Positions 9,199 to 17,556 of a stretch of DNA of 36,288 bases are shown here, in pieces (the stretch's first letter is position 1; each line of letters opens with the position of its first letter). A model generated the notes under the pieces. The model was not told the DNA's origin and made no database searches. It was given only the letters and a program-made list of their open reading frames with translations. The translations under genes and the position numbers were made by a program. The stretch covers positions 1-36,288 of the forward strand of contig DRPN01000166.1 of NCBI GenBank assembly GCA_011374625.1. The letters run 5' to 3'. This stretch comes from Bacteroidota bacterium (lineage in GTDB: Bacteria > Bacteroidota > Bacteroidia > Bacteroidales > VadinHA17).

Positions 9199-9642
9199 AT
9201 GAAAAGCGGGTTTTTCGTATTTATTTTTGCGGTTGTCATTTTATTTGTGCAGGGAGTTTGTGCGCAGGAGAAAACAAGCATTAAGGAGGAGGTCTGGCAA
9301 ACAGGAACGATTACGGTAAGACAGGATCCGCGGATACAGGATATTGTAAATCGTCAGATACAAAAGAATAAAAGAAAAAAAGGAATAGATGGATACAGAA
9401 TCCAGTTGCTATTCAATTCCGGACCCACCGCCAGGGATCAGGCGATCAGAACAAAGGTGGAATTCCTTTCCGCTTTTCCGGATTATCCGGTATATGTGCT
9501 TTACCAATCACCTTTTTATAAAGTCAGGATAGGAGATTTCCGTACAAAAAGAGAGGCCCTGAAGGTTTATCATCAAATATTGCGAAAATATCCAACCGCA
9601 TTTATCGTTAAAGATATTGTGAGATTTCCTGATATTGACTGA
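9199..9642 (+). CDS. Exported SPOR-domain protein
   Basis: Signal peptide MKSGFFVFIFAVVILFVQGVCAQ; GYRIQLLFNSGPTARDQAIRTKVEFLSAFPDYPVYVLYQSPFYKVRIGDFRTKREALKVYHQILRKYPTAFIV is SPOR-like. The ORF opens at 9124 inside usp. Confidence 0.85.
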   Translation: MKSGFFVFIFAVVILFVQGVCAQEKTSIKEEVWQTGTITVRQDPRIQDIVNRQIQKNKRKKGIDGYRIQLLFNSGPTARDQAIRTKVEFLSAFPDYPVYVLYQSPFYKVRIGDFRTKREALKVYHQILRKYPTAFIVKDIVRFPDID

Positions 9643-9663
9643 TGCTGTCTTTGTATATTATGG

Positions 9664-9685
9664 AAAACAAAACACTTTTGTTTTT
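9664..9685 (+). terminator. Possible weak AT-rich terminator hairpin after the SPOR gene
   Basis: AAAACAAAA-CAC-TTTTGTTTT(T), a 9-bp inverted repeat ending in a U-rich tract, 22 nt after the stop. Confidence 0.4.
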
Positions 9686-9711
9686 CTCTGTTTCCGTAGG
9701 ATTATTATCCC

Positions 9712-9719
9712 TATTTTTG
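9712..9719 (+). promoter_or_regulatory. -7 element TATTTTTG upstream of the purF-like gene
   Basis: Exact TAnnTTTG match 35 nt before the ATG at 9754. Confidence 0.45.
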
Positions 9720-9753
9720 CAGGTGATGATCAATTTTTTAATTTGGGATTTTT

Positions 9754-11652
9754 ATGAGTGATGCAATTCAACATGAATGCGGGATTGTCCTAATAAGACT
9801 GAAAAAATCTCTTGAATATTATCGGATTAATTACGGTAGCTGGCAGTATGGGCTGAAAAAGCTGTATCTGTTGATGGAAAAACAGCATAACCGCGGACAG
9901 GATGGCGCTGGTGCCGTTTGCCTGAAAATGGATATGCCTCCCGGAGAGAAATATTTATTTCGGTATCGTTCCAATGCGGATAACCCCATTCAGTTTGTGT
10001 TTTCCAAGATCAGTAAGAAACTTACCTCAAAAAATCAGTCGGCCGAACTGATCCAAGATCCTGTGTGGGCCAAGGAAAATATTCCTTTTGCCGGAGAATT
10101 GTATATCGGCCATCTCCGTTACGGAACTTTCGGGAAGAACAGCATTGAGCATGTGCATCCGGTGATGCGCGAAAACAACTGGAGATCCAGAAACCTTGTT
10201 CTGGCCGGGAACTTTAATATGACCAATACGGATGAGCTTTTTAACAGTCTTCTGGCCATTGGTCAGACACCAAAGGATATTTCCGATACGGTGACCGTAC
10301 TGGAAAATGTAGGACATTTTTTGGATGAAGAAAATGAATCACTGTTCAGGAAGTTCAAAAGAGCAGGTTACAGTAAAAAGGAAATATCACCTCTGATCGA
10401 AGAGAATCTGGATGTGGGAAACATCCTGCGAAAAGCAAGTAAACACTGGGATGGGGGATATGTAATCACCGGGATGATCGGCCATGGAGATGCCTTTGTG
10501 CTCAGGGACCCTTGGGGAATACGTCCTGCTTTTTATTATGAGGATGACGATATTGTAGTGAGTGCTTCCGAAAGGCCGGTTATTCAGACGGCGTTGAATG
10601 TACCTTATGAAAAAGTGAAAGAGATCGCTCCGGGGCAGGCTCTAATTATCAAAAAGAACGGAAAAACCACTTTTGAACAGATCCGGAAAGTACGACGTGT
10701 CAAATCGTGTTCTTTTGAACGGATCTATTTTTCACGGGGCGGTGATGCAGATATATACAAAGAGAGAAAAAAATTGGGAGAGTTGCTTGTACCGCATATT
10801 TTGAAAGTGCTGGACAATGATTTGGATAATACTGTGTTTTCTTATATTCCCAATACAGCGGAGTCGGCTTTTTATGGGATGATCAAGGGTTTGGAGGATG
10901 AGATGAACAAGGAAAAAGTGCGTAAGATTATGGAACTGTCTTTGCCTCTGGACCCCAAAAAAGTCGAAAAAATCATGCAGTTCCGTCCCCGTGTTGAAAA
11001 AGTAGCTATCAAAGATATAAAACTCCGGACATTTATTGCCCAGGATGCTGGTAGAAAAGACATGGTCGGGCATGTATATGATGTTACTTACGGAATTGTA
11101 CGTAACAACAAGGATAACCTGGTAGTGATAGATGATTCGATTGTCAGGGGAACCACCTTGCGTGAAAGCATTATCCGGATACTCGACCGCCTGAATCCGA
11201 AGAAAATAATTGTGGTTTCTTCATCTCCACAGATCAGATATCCTGATTGTTACGGGATTGATATGGCCAAACTTTCAGATTTTATTGCTTTCAGGGCTGC
11301 TATCGAACTGTTGAAAGAAACAGGTCGGGAGAATATTATCAATAATGTTTATCTGAAAGCCAGAGAACAGGATAAATTGCCCAAAGAAAAGATCCGGAAT
11401 TATGTTAAGGAAATTTACAAACCTTTTACTCCTGAAGAGTTGTCCGATAAAATAGGTGCTATGCTCAAAACCCAAGAGGTTAAGGCTGAGGTGAAGATTG
11501 TTTACCAGACTATTGAGAACCTTCACAAAGCAATTCCGAATCATTCGGGTGACTGGTATTTTACAGGCGATTATCCCACCCCCGGAGGAAACAGAGTGGC
11601 GAACAGATCCTTTATCAACTATATTGAAGGCCGGGATGAACGGGCTTATTGA
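9754..11652 (+). CDS. Long PurF-like amidophosphoribosyltransferase (glutaminase + PRTase domains)
   Basis: HECGIV near the N-terminus (Ntn Cys), HNRGQDGAG, IGHLRYGTFG, and the PRPP loop VVIDDSIVRGTT. At 632 aa it is longer than canonical PurF. Confidence 0.88.
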   Translation: MSDAIQHECGIVLIRLKKSLEYYRINYGSWQYGLKKLYLLMEKQHNRGQDGAGAVCLKMDMPPGEKYLFRYRSNADNPIQFVFSKISKKLTSKNQSAELIQDPVWAKENIPFAGELYIGHLRYGTFGKNSIEHVHPVMRENNWRSRNLVLAGNFNMTNTDELFNSLLAIGQTPKDISDTVTVLENVGHFLDEENESLFRKFKRAGYSKKEISPLIEENLDVGNILRKASKHWDGGYVITGMIGHGDAFVLRDPWGIRPAFYYEDDDIVVSASERPVIQTALNVPYEKVKEIAPGQALIIKKNGKTTFEQIRKVRRVKSCSFERIYFSRGGDADIYKERKKLGELLVPHILKVLDNDLDNTVFSYIPNTAESAFYGMIKGLEDEMNKEKVRKIMELSLPLDPKKVEKIMQFRPRVEKVAIKDIKLRTFIAQDAGRKDMVGHVYDVTYGIVRNNKDNLVVIDDSIVRGTTLRESIIRILDRLNPKKIIVVSSSPQIRYPDCYGIDMAKLSDFIAFRAAIELLKETGRENIINNVYLKAREQDKLPKEKIRNYVKEIYKPFTPEELSDKIGAMLKTQEVKAEVKIVYQTIENLHKAIPNHSGDWYFTGDYPTPGGNRVANRSFINYIEGRDERAY

Positions 11653-11664
11653 CCTCTATCCGGA

Positions 11665-12603
11665 TCACACTTCATCCAAACGATAATTTTCATTGTATGT
11701 GGTCAGATGCCGGTTAACCTTATCAATGTAAAGGTCTTTCAAGGTGATCATTAACCCGGTTTCTTCAACATCCCCGAACTCATCGTTGATCACAGTGCCG
11801 AAAATCTTCATGGTAGGGGAAAGATTCATATAGGAATTAAACAAAGGGGGGATGTTTTCTCCAAGATTTCTGACAGCTTGTGAAAGGATTTTATAATTTT
11901 CAAAATAATCCTTCCCCGAGAAAATTTTTTCCATTTCCTTTTCATCATATTCCGGTTTCAGGGGGTTGATAGGAATAACCAGGCCCTCATGGTCTCCGAA
12001 GTACTTGTCAAGAAAATAGAGGATCAGGTCACGGGCTTCTTTCTTGAAATGCGGGTACATTGTCATCTTCCCGAAAAAGTATTTTATGCCCGGGTTGTCA
12101 ATAACCACAGCACCCAGACCGTCCCACAGATTATCCAATGCGAAGATGCCTTTCCGGGCGGATTTTCCGGTTTGCTGATAATGCGGTTGTACGAACGACC
12201 TGCCCAGTTCTACCAGATAAGGCAAATATTCTCTGATGAATTTATTACTGAAACGAAACAGATGAGAAGTGGCCAGCCAGGACAGATCAATATCACGCCG
12301 GCAGATAAAAAAGCGGTACCCTCCCAGAATTTCACGGGCCTCCGGGTCCCATACAATGAGTTGTTTATAAGGGTGATCCCCTATATCAAATTCATCGATG
12401 TCAAGGCTTTTTCCCGTACCTCCTCCGGCCTCACGAAAGCTGATCTCGCGCAGTCGCCCCAGTTCTTGCATCAGGTTGGGAGAGTCCCGGTACGTGAATA
12501 TATATACTTCATTGTTTCCTTTGTTCGTCTTTCGGACAAACTTGTCAGGAGTAAGTTCCTTTAGGATTAGTTCTCTTGGTACAGGAGGAATGATATCTTC
12601 CAT
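11665..12603 (-). CDS. GNAT-family N-acyltransferase, OlsB/GlsB-like (aminolipid biosynthesis)
   Basis: LGRLREISFREAGGGTGKSLDIDEFD, YKQLIVWDPEAREILGGYRF and ELGRSFVQPHYQ resemble the OlsB/GlsB group; adjacent to a PlsC-like gene. Confidence 0.75.
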   Translation of the reverse strand: MEDIIPPVPRELILKELTPDKFVRKTNKGNNEVYIFTYRDSPNLMQELGRLREISFREAGGGTGKSLDIDEFDIGDHPYKQLIVWDPEAREILGGYRFFICRRDIDLSWLATSHLFRFSNKFIREYLPYLVELGRSFVQPHYQQTGKSARKGIFALDNLWDGLGAVVIDNPGIKYFFGKMTMYPHFKKEARDLILYFLDKYFGDHEGLVIPINPLKPEYDEKEMEKIFSGKDYFENYKILSQAVRNLGENIPPLFNSYMNLSPTMKIFGTVINDEFGDVEETGLMITLKDLYIDKVNRHLTTYNENYRLDEV

Positions 12604-12627
12604 GGGGATGAGTATTTTTTTGCAAAT

Positions 12628-13467
12628 TTAATTGTTTGTTTTATTAATGGTACTTCCGATTGAATAAACAATATCCTTTATATAATCTGCCCATTCCTTA
12701 GCCGTGCGGGTTCTGTCAAAAAAAGTGTAAGGAATGGGTTGGCCTACTTTTAAAATCAGTTTTTTTCCGCGTTGTTTGAACATTTCGTTGGGCAGGTAAA
12801 TCATCTCGATATTAGATTTTATTCCCAGAAAAACACGGAGGTTGGCAAGATTGTAAAAAAAGCTGGAGTTTCTTCCCGAAAAATAAACGGGAATAATGTC
12901 TCTTTTGTATTCTACAGCCTTGGTAATAAAATGTTTTTTCCATTCCAGATCCACAATCTTCCCTTTGATCTTTCTGGAACAAAGTCCGGCAGGAAAATAT
13001 AGTATCTGGCTGTCTGAAGCATAGGCTTCTTCAATGGCGTGGACAGCATCCCTGCTTTGGCTCCCGTGCTTGTTGATGGGAAGAAAAATAGGGTCCAGGT
13101 TCTTGATGTTGAGAAGAAAATCGTTCACGGGAAATTTGAGATAGGGGAAGATCTTTCCTATAACATGAATAAATACAAGCCCGTCCAACCCTCCAAGAGG
13201 ATGATTGGAAACAAATAAAAACCTTCCCCGCTCCGGAATGTTTTCCAAGCCTTCAGCAGTATATGTAATACCCATGAATTCCAGTACTTTCTCTACAAAA
13301 TCAAGTCCTTTCTGATCATGAAACCGTCTGATGATTTCATTCAAATCATCCTGATGAATGATCTTTTTCAAATACCGTAAAACAAAACCAGGAAGTGTTT
13401 TCAACAACCGGGGGTTTTTATCTCCTATGGCTTTCTCAACATCAATGAGTAACGATTTTTCTGTCAT
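12628..13467 (-). CDS. Lysophospholipid acyltransferase family (PlsC/OlsA/GlsA-like)
   Basis: FVSNHPLGGLDGLVFIHVIG (NHPxxxxD variant of the HX4D motif), QILYFPAGLCSRKIKGKIVDLEWKKHFI. Confidence 0.8.
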   Translation of the reverse strand: MTEKSLLIDVEKAIGDKNPRLLKTLPGFVLRYLKKIIHQDDLNEIIRRFHDQKGLDFVEKVLEFMGITYTAEGLENIPERGRFLFVSNHPLGGLDGLVFIHVIGKIFPYLKFPVNDFLLNIKNLDPIFLPINKHGSQSRDAVHAIEEAYASDSQILYFPAGLCSRKIKGKIVDLEWKKHFITKAVEYKRDIIPVYFSGRNSSFFYNLANLRVFLGIKSNIEMIYLPNEMFKQRGKKLILKVGQPIPYTFFDRTRTAKEWADYIKDIVYSIGSTINKTNN

Positions 13468-13495
13468 ATCTGAAGTTGTCGGAAAAATAAATTAT

Positions 13496-13530
13496 CAAAA
13501 TTAAAAAATCCTTTAATATTCCATACCAAA
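13496..13530 (-). promoter_or_regulatory. Minus-strand promoter for the GlsA/GlsB-like pair
   Basis: On the minus strand, TTTG (13530-13527), 23 bp, TAATTTTG (13503-13496), about 29 nt before the start at 13467. Confidence 0.45.
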
Positions 13531-13593
13531 CATACTGTTTCGTTCAAAAAAATACTCCCGCAAAAGTGCCGGAAATAAAAAAAAGTTATCAAC

Positions 13594-13633
13594 AAAATGG
13601 TAAAAAATGGGGAAAAGTGGTGGAAAGTGGAAA
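13594..13633 (+). promoter_or_regulatory. Putative MraZ operator: four tandem 10-bp TGG boxes
   Basis: AAAATGGTAA AAAATGGGGA AAAGTGGTGG AAAGTGGAAA; TGG begins at 13598, 13608, 13618 and 13628, ending 37 nt before the mraZ ATG. Confidence 0.8.
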
Positions 13634-13670
13634 ATTTTTATTTATTTTTACTTTTTGAAAGTCTGTAGTC

Positions 13671-14138
13671 ATGAGCACATTTATCGGGGAATATACATGC
13701 AAGGTAGATAACAAGGGAAGAATTCTTTTTCCGTCGGCTCTGAAAAGGCAGATGAAGCCGGAGGTTCAGGATCGTTTTGTGATCAAGAAAGACATTTTTG
13801 ACCGTTGCCTGGTTCTGTACACCATGAAGGAGTGGGAACGGCAGAATGAGTTGATCCGTACTCGGTTAAATCCATACAACAAAGATCACAATGTGTTTTT
13901 GCGGAATTTTTACAGGGGTGCTGCCGAAGTTGTGCTGGACGGGAACAATCGTATGTTGATTCCGAAGAGGTTATTACAGGCTGTCAATATTGGAAAAACT
14001 GTCGTATTAGCCGGTATGGATAGCAAGATAGAATTATGGGCTGAAGAAACATATAGTTCTATCGAAGCTTCTGAAGATGAATTTGTCATGCTTGCGGAGA
14101 AAATCATGGGAGATGGGAATAAAGAGAAAAGCGAATGA
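13671..14138 (+). CDS. mraZ: Transcriptional regulator MraZ
   Basis: FIGEYTCKVDNKGRILFPSALKRQM and LDGNNRMLIPKRLLQAVNIGKTVVLAGMDSKIELWAEETY (two SpoVT/AbrB-like halves); first gene of the dcw cluster. Confidence 0.96.
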   Translation: MSTFIGEYTCKVDNKGRILFPSALKRQMKPEVQDRFVIKKDIFDRCLVLYTMKEWERQNELIRTRLNPYNKDHNVFLRNFYRGAAEVVLDGNNRMLIPKRLLQAVNIGKTVVLAGMDSKIELWAEETYSSIEASEDEFVMLAEKIMGDGNKEKSE

Positions 14139-15034
14139 GTCCGTATCATACACCTGTTCTGCTGGAAGAGAGCATTGCCGGGTTAAATATACGTCCGGAT
14201 GGAATTTATGTGGATCTAACCTTTGGTGGCGGAGGTCATACAAGGGCCATATTGTCCAAGCTGGATAAGGGGAGAGTGATCGCTTTTGATCAGGACGAAG
14301 CCTGTCTGGACAATGCTCCTGATGATAAACGTTTTGTTTTTCTTCAGCAAAACTTCAGATTTCTGAAGAACAATTTGAGGTATTTGGGTATTCAGCAGGT
14401 GGACGGGATCCTGGCTGATTTGGGAGTATCTTCCCATCATTTTGATTATGGGGAAAGGGGTTTTTCTTTCAGGGCAGATGCCGAACTGGATATGAGAATG
14501 AACAAGAGGAAAAGGAAAACAGCAGAAGAGGTGTTGAACCGTTACACCGCACTGAAATTGGAACGTGTTTTCAGAGATTATGCTGAGATACGGCACCCCG
14601 GGCGGTTGGTAGAGCTAATCCTGGAGGCCAGGGAAAACCGGATGATTCGCACCACAAGCGATCTGATTGAGATATTGAAACCCATGACCCATAGAGGGAA
14701 AACGAATAAGTTCCTTGCTCGCATTTTTCAGGCTCTCAGGATAGAAGTCAATGAAGAGATAGAAGCGCTGAAGGAAATGCTGGAACAGACTCCTGAAGTA
14801 ACTGTCAGAGGTGGTAGGCTGGTGGTGATATCCTATCATTCGCTGGAAGACCGGATAGTGAAAACTTTTATGAAAACAGGCTTTGTAACTCTTCGTGAGG
14901 AAGATGATCCATTCGGGCAAAATCAAACTCCTTTCAGGATGGTTAACAAAAAAGTAATCACCCCCACACCCGGGGAAGTTGCCAGAAACCCAAGATCACG
15001 GAGCGCCAAACTTAGAATAGCCGAACGAATATAA
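14135..15034 (+). CDS. rsmH: 16S rRNA (cytosine(1402)-N(4))-methyltransferase RsmH (MraW)
   Basis: YHTPVLLEESIAGLNIRPDGIYVDLTFGGGGHTRAIL, GILADLGVSSHHFD; 4-nt ATGA overlap with mraZ. Confidence 0.97.
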   Translation: MSPYHTPVLLEESIAGLNIRPDGIYVDLTFGGGGHTRAILSKLDKGRVIAFDQDEACLDNAPDDKRFVFLQQNFRFLKNNLRYLGIQQVDGILADLGVSSHHFDYGERGFSFRADAELDMRMNKRKRKTAEEVLNRYTALKLERVFRDYAEIRHPGRLVELILEARENRMIRTTSDLIEILKPMTHRGKTNKFLARIFQALRIEVNEEIEALKEMLEQTPEVTVRGGRLVVISYHSLEDRIVKTFMKTGFVTLREEDDPFGQNQTPFRMVNKKVITPTPGEVARNPRSRSAKLRIAERI

Positions 15035-15051
15035 TCAAGGGGGAAAAGGTT

Positions 15052-15426
15052 ATGAGCAAACAGATAGAGTTTATTGAAGATGCTGAGCCAAAAGTTTCAA
15101 AAAAAGGAATATTCCGTTCTTTTATTGACGGTACTATTCTTGCCAATCAATTAATCATTAAGCAATTGCCATTTATTCTGTTTCTGACTTTCCTGGCTAT
15201 GATCTATATCGGGAACCGCTATCATGCAGAGAAGATTGTAAGGGAAATTACACGGTTAAAAAAAGAGATACAAGAGTTACGGGCCGAATCAATTTCTACT
15301 TCGGCGGAATTGATGTATAAAAGCACAAAAACACAGGTACTGAAAGCGATAAAGGAAAAAAATCTCGGGTTGGAAGAATCGATGGTTCCGCCCGGAAAAA
15401 TTGTGATAGAAAAAAGGGGAAAGTAA
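15052..15426 (+). CDS. FtsL-like cell division protein
   Basis: Bitopic: cytoplasmic N-terminus, one TM (LPFILFLTFLAMIYIGNRY), coiled coil; positioned between rsmH and ftsI. Confidence 0.82.
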   Translation: MSKQIEFIEDAEPKVSKKGIFRSFIDGTILANQLIIKQLPFILFLTFLAMIYIGNRYHAEKIVREITRLKKEIQELRAESISTSAELMYKSTKTQVLKAIKEKNLGLEESMVPPGKIVIEKRGK

Positions 15427-15427
15427 A

Positions 15428-17551
15428 ATGTCTTTGAAAAAAGATATCGTCTGGCGTGTGGCTGTGATTTATCTGGGAATGCTGCTGGTGAGCATCCTTA
15501 TTTTTGGGAGGATTATTTATTTGCAGATGGTACAGGGAAACAAATATAGTGAGTTGTCAGCCGAACAGACCCTGCGTAATTTTCTCATTCAACCCAATCG
15601 AGGAGACATTTTGGCGGCTGATGGGCGCCTGCTTAGTAGTTCAGTGCCTTACTACGAGATCCGGCTGGATCTGAATAGCAACGCTATGGATCCGCAGCTT
15701 TTCAAAAAAAATGTCGATTCGCTATCTATATGCCTGTCCGCATTGTTTATGGACAAGCCCTCATGGCAATATAAACGAGAGCTGTTGAATGCTTTCCGGA
15801 AGAAAAACCGATATTATCTGTTGAAAAGAAATGTGACCTACCGGCAGATGAAAGAGTTAAAGACCTTTCCGCTGTTCAGGTTAGGACGGTACAAGGGAGG
15901 ATTGATCATTATACAGACCAACAAACGTATTCATCCTCAGCGGGAACTGGCTGCCCGGACAATCGGATATATCAATAACGATGACAGACCGAATATTGTT
16001 GGCATAGAAGGGGCCTATGACGAGGTGCTCAGGGGTCAGGAAGGGGTGCGGCTAATGCAAAAATTGTCAGGGAATGTATGGATGCCTCTGAAAGATGGTA
16101 ACGAGGTCGAGCCGAAAGATGGTTATGACGTGGTGACAACCATTGATATAGACATTCAGGATGTGGCTGAAAATTCATTAAGAAAGCAATTGATTCGTAA
16201 CAATGCCGATCATGGTACGGTGATCCTGATGGAGGTGAAAACAGGAGATATCAAAGCCATTGCCAATCTTGAGAGGGATAAGGACGGAAACTACAGGGAG
16301 CTTTATAATTATGCTATCGGAGAAAGCATTGAGCCGGGATCTACTTTTAAGCTGCCGGTACTGGTGGCTGCCCTGGAAGACGGTGCGTTTTCTATTGACG
16401 ATACGGTGGATGCCGGTCACGGGAAGATAAAGTTCTACGACAAGATGATCCGGGATACTAAAGAAGGGGGGTATGGAAAGATTACGGTGAAAAGAGTATT
16501 TGAGGTTTCTTCCAATGTGGGAATGTCCAAGCTGATTATGGATCATTATGCTGATCGTCCACGTGAGTTGATTGATCGCTTATATAGTATGCGGTTGAAT
16601 AAAAAACTGGGAATAGATATTAAGGGAGAAGGTACGCCAATGATACGTTATCCCGGCGACAAATACTGGTCAGGGATCTCCCTGGCAATGATCTCGCACG
16701 GCTATGAGGTGCGGATGACTCCCTTACAGATCCTGGCTTTTTATAATGCAATTGCTAATGATGGAATAATGGTAAAACCAAGATTTGTAAGGAAGTTGAA
16801 ATACCATGGCCGGACGGTAAAAAAATACGGAGTTGAGGTGTTGAACCCGTCTGTTTGTTCAAAAGCAACGCTGGAGAAAGCACATATGATGCTGGAAGGG
16901 GTAGTGGAAAATGGTACGGCACGGAATTTGAAAAATAATCTCTATAAGATAGCCGGAAAGACGGGAACTGCCCAGATCGCCAATGAAAAATATGGATACC
17001 GGGTAAATCACAAAATTAGTTATGTAGCTTCCTTTGTTGGGTATTTTCCAGCTGACGATCCAAAATATTCTTGTATTGTGGTGGTGAGTGCTCCTTCTAA
17101 CTCGGTGTACTATGGAAATCTGGTTGCCGGACCGGTTTTCCGGGAGGTGGCTGATAAAGTATATGTCTCCAGTCTGGATTTGCAACGGGATTATTTGACT
17201 TATGCGGATCATACCAACAAGGCGCCATACAGTAAGAACGGATATTTACCGGAAACGAAGTATGTGTTTAATAAAATGGGAGTGCACTATATGCAGGATA
17301 AGCAGGAAGAAGATGAATGGGTGCTGGTGATCAACAGGGACAGTATTGTAGATATAAAATCATTGAAAGTGATGGATTTTCTGGTTCCCAATGTGGCAGG
17401 AATGGGATTGAAAGATGCCTTGTACCTGTTGGAGAAAGAAGGTTTGCAGGTGATTGCAGATGGTTGGGGAACCGTGAAGAACCAGTCACTGCCGCCGGGT
17501 ACACGTGTCCGGAAAAGAATGACAATCCATCTTGAAATGAGCTTGAAATAA
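15428..17551 (+). CDS. ftsI: Division-specific penicillin-binding protein (FtsI-like transpeptidase) with C-terminal PASTA domain
   Basis: Active-site motifs GSTFK, SSN, KTGTAQ; PASTA VPNVAGMGLKDALYLLEKEGLQVIADGWGTV...LPPGTRV. Confidence 0.94.
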   Translation: MSLKKDIVWRVAVIYLGMLLVSILIFGRIIYLQMVQGNKYSELSAEQTLRNFLIQPNRGDILAADGRLLSSSVPYYEIRLDLNSNAMDPQLFKKNVDSLSICLSALFMDKPSWQYKRELLNAFRKKNRYYLLKRNVTYRQMKELKTFPLFRLGRYKGGLIIIQTNKRIHPQRELAARTIGYINNDDRPNIVGIEGAYDEVLRGQEGVRLMQKLSGNVWMPLKDGNEVEPKDGYDVVTTIDIDIQDVAENSLRKQLIRNNADHGTVILMEVKTGDIKAIANLERDKDGNYRELYNYAIGESIEPGSTFKLPVLVAALEDGAFSIDDTVDAGHGKIKFYDKMIRDTKEGGYGKITVKRVFEVSSNVGMSKLIMDHYADRPRELIDRLYSMRLNKKLGIDIKGEGTPMIRYPGDKYWSGISLAMISHGYEVRMTPLQILAFYNAIANDGIMVKPRFVRKLKYHGRTVKKYGVEVLNPSVCSKATLEKAHMMLEGVVENGTARNLKNNLYKIAGKTGTAQIANEKYGYRVNHKISYVASFVGYFPADDPKYSCIVVVSAPSNSVYYGNLVAGPVFREVADKVYVSSLDLQRDYLTYADHTNKAPYSKNGYLPETKYVFNKMGVHYMQDKQEEDEWVLVINRDSIVDIKSLKVMDFLVPNVAGMGLKDALYLLEKEGLQVIADGWGTVKNQSLPPGTRVRKRMTIHLEMSLK

Positions 17552-17556
17552 CTTGT

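Noticed and set aside
11989-12564. 191-aa plus-strand ORF antisense to the GlsB-like gene (and the overlapping ORF at 12398-12631)
   Set aside because: Entirely or mostly antisense to a well-supported acyltransferase gene; no recognisable domain; probably a shadow ORF.
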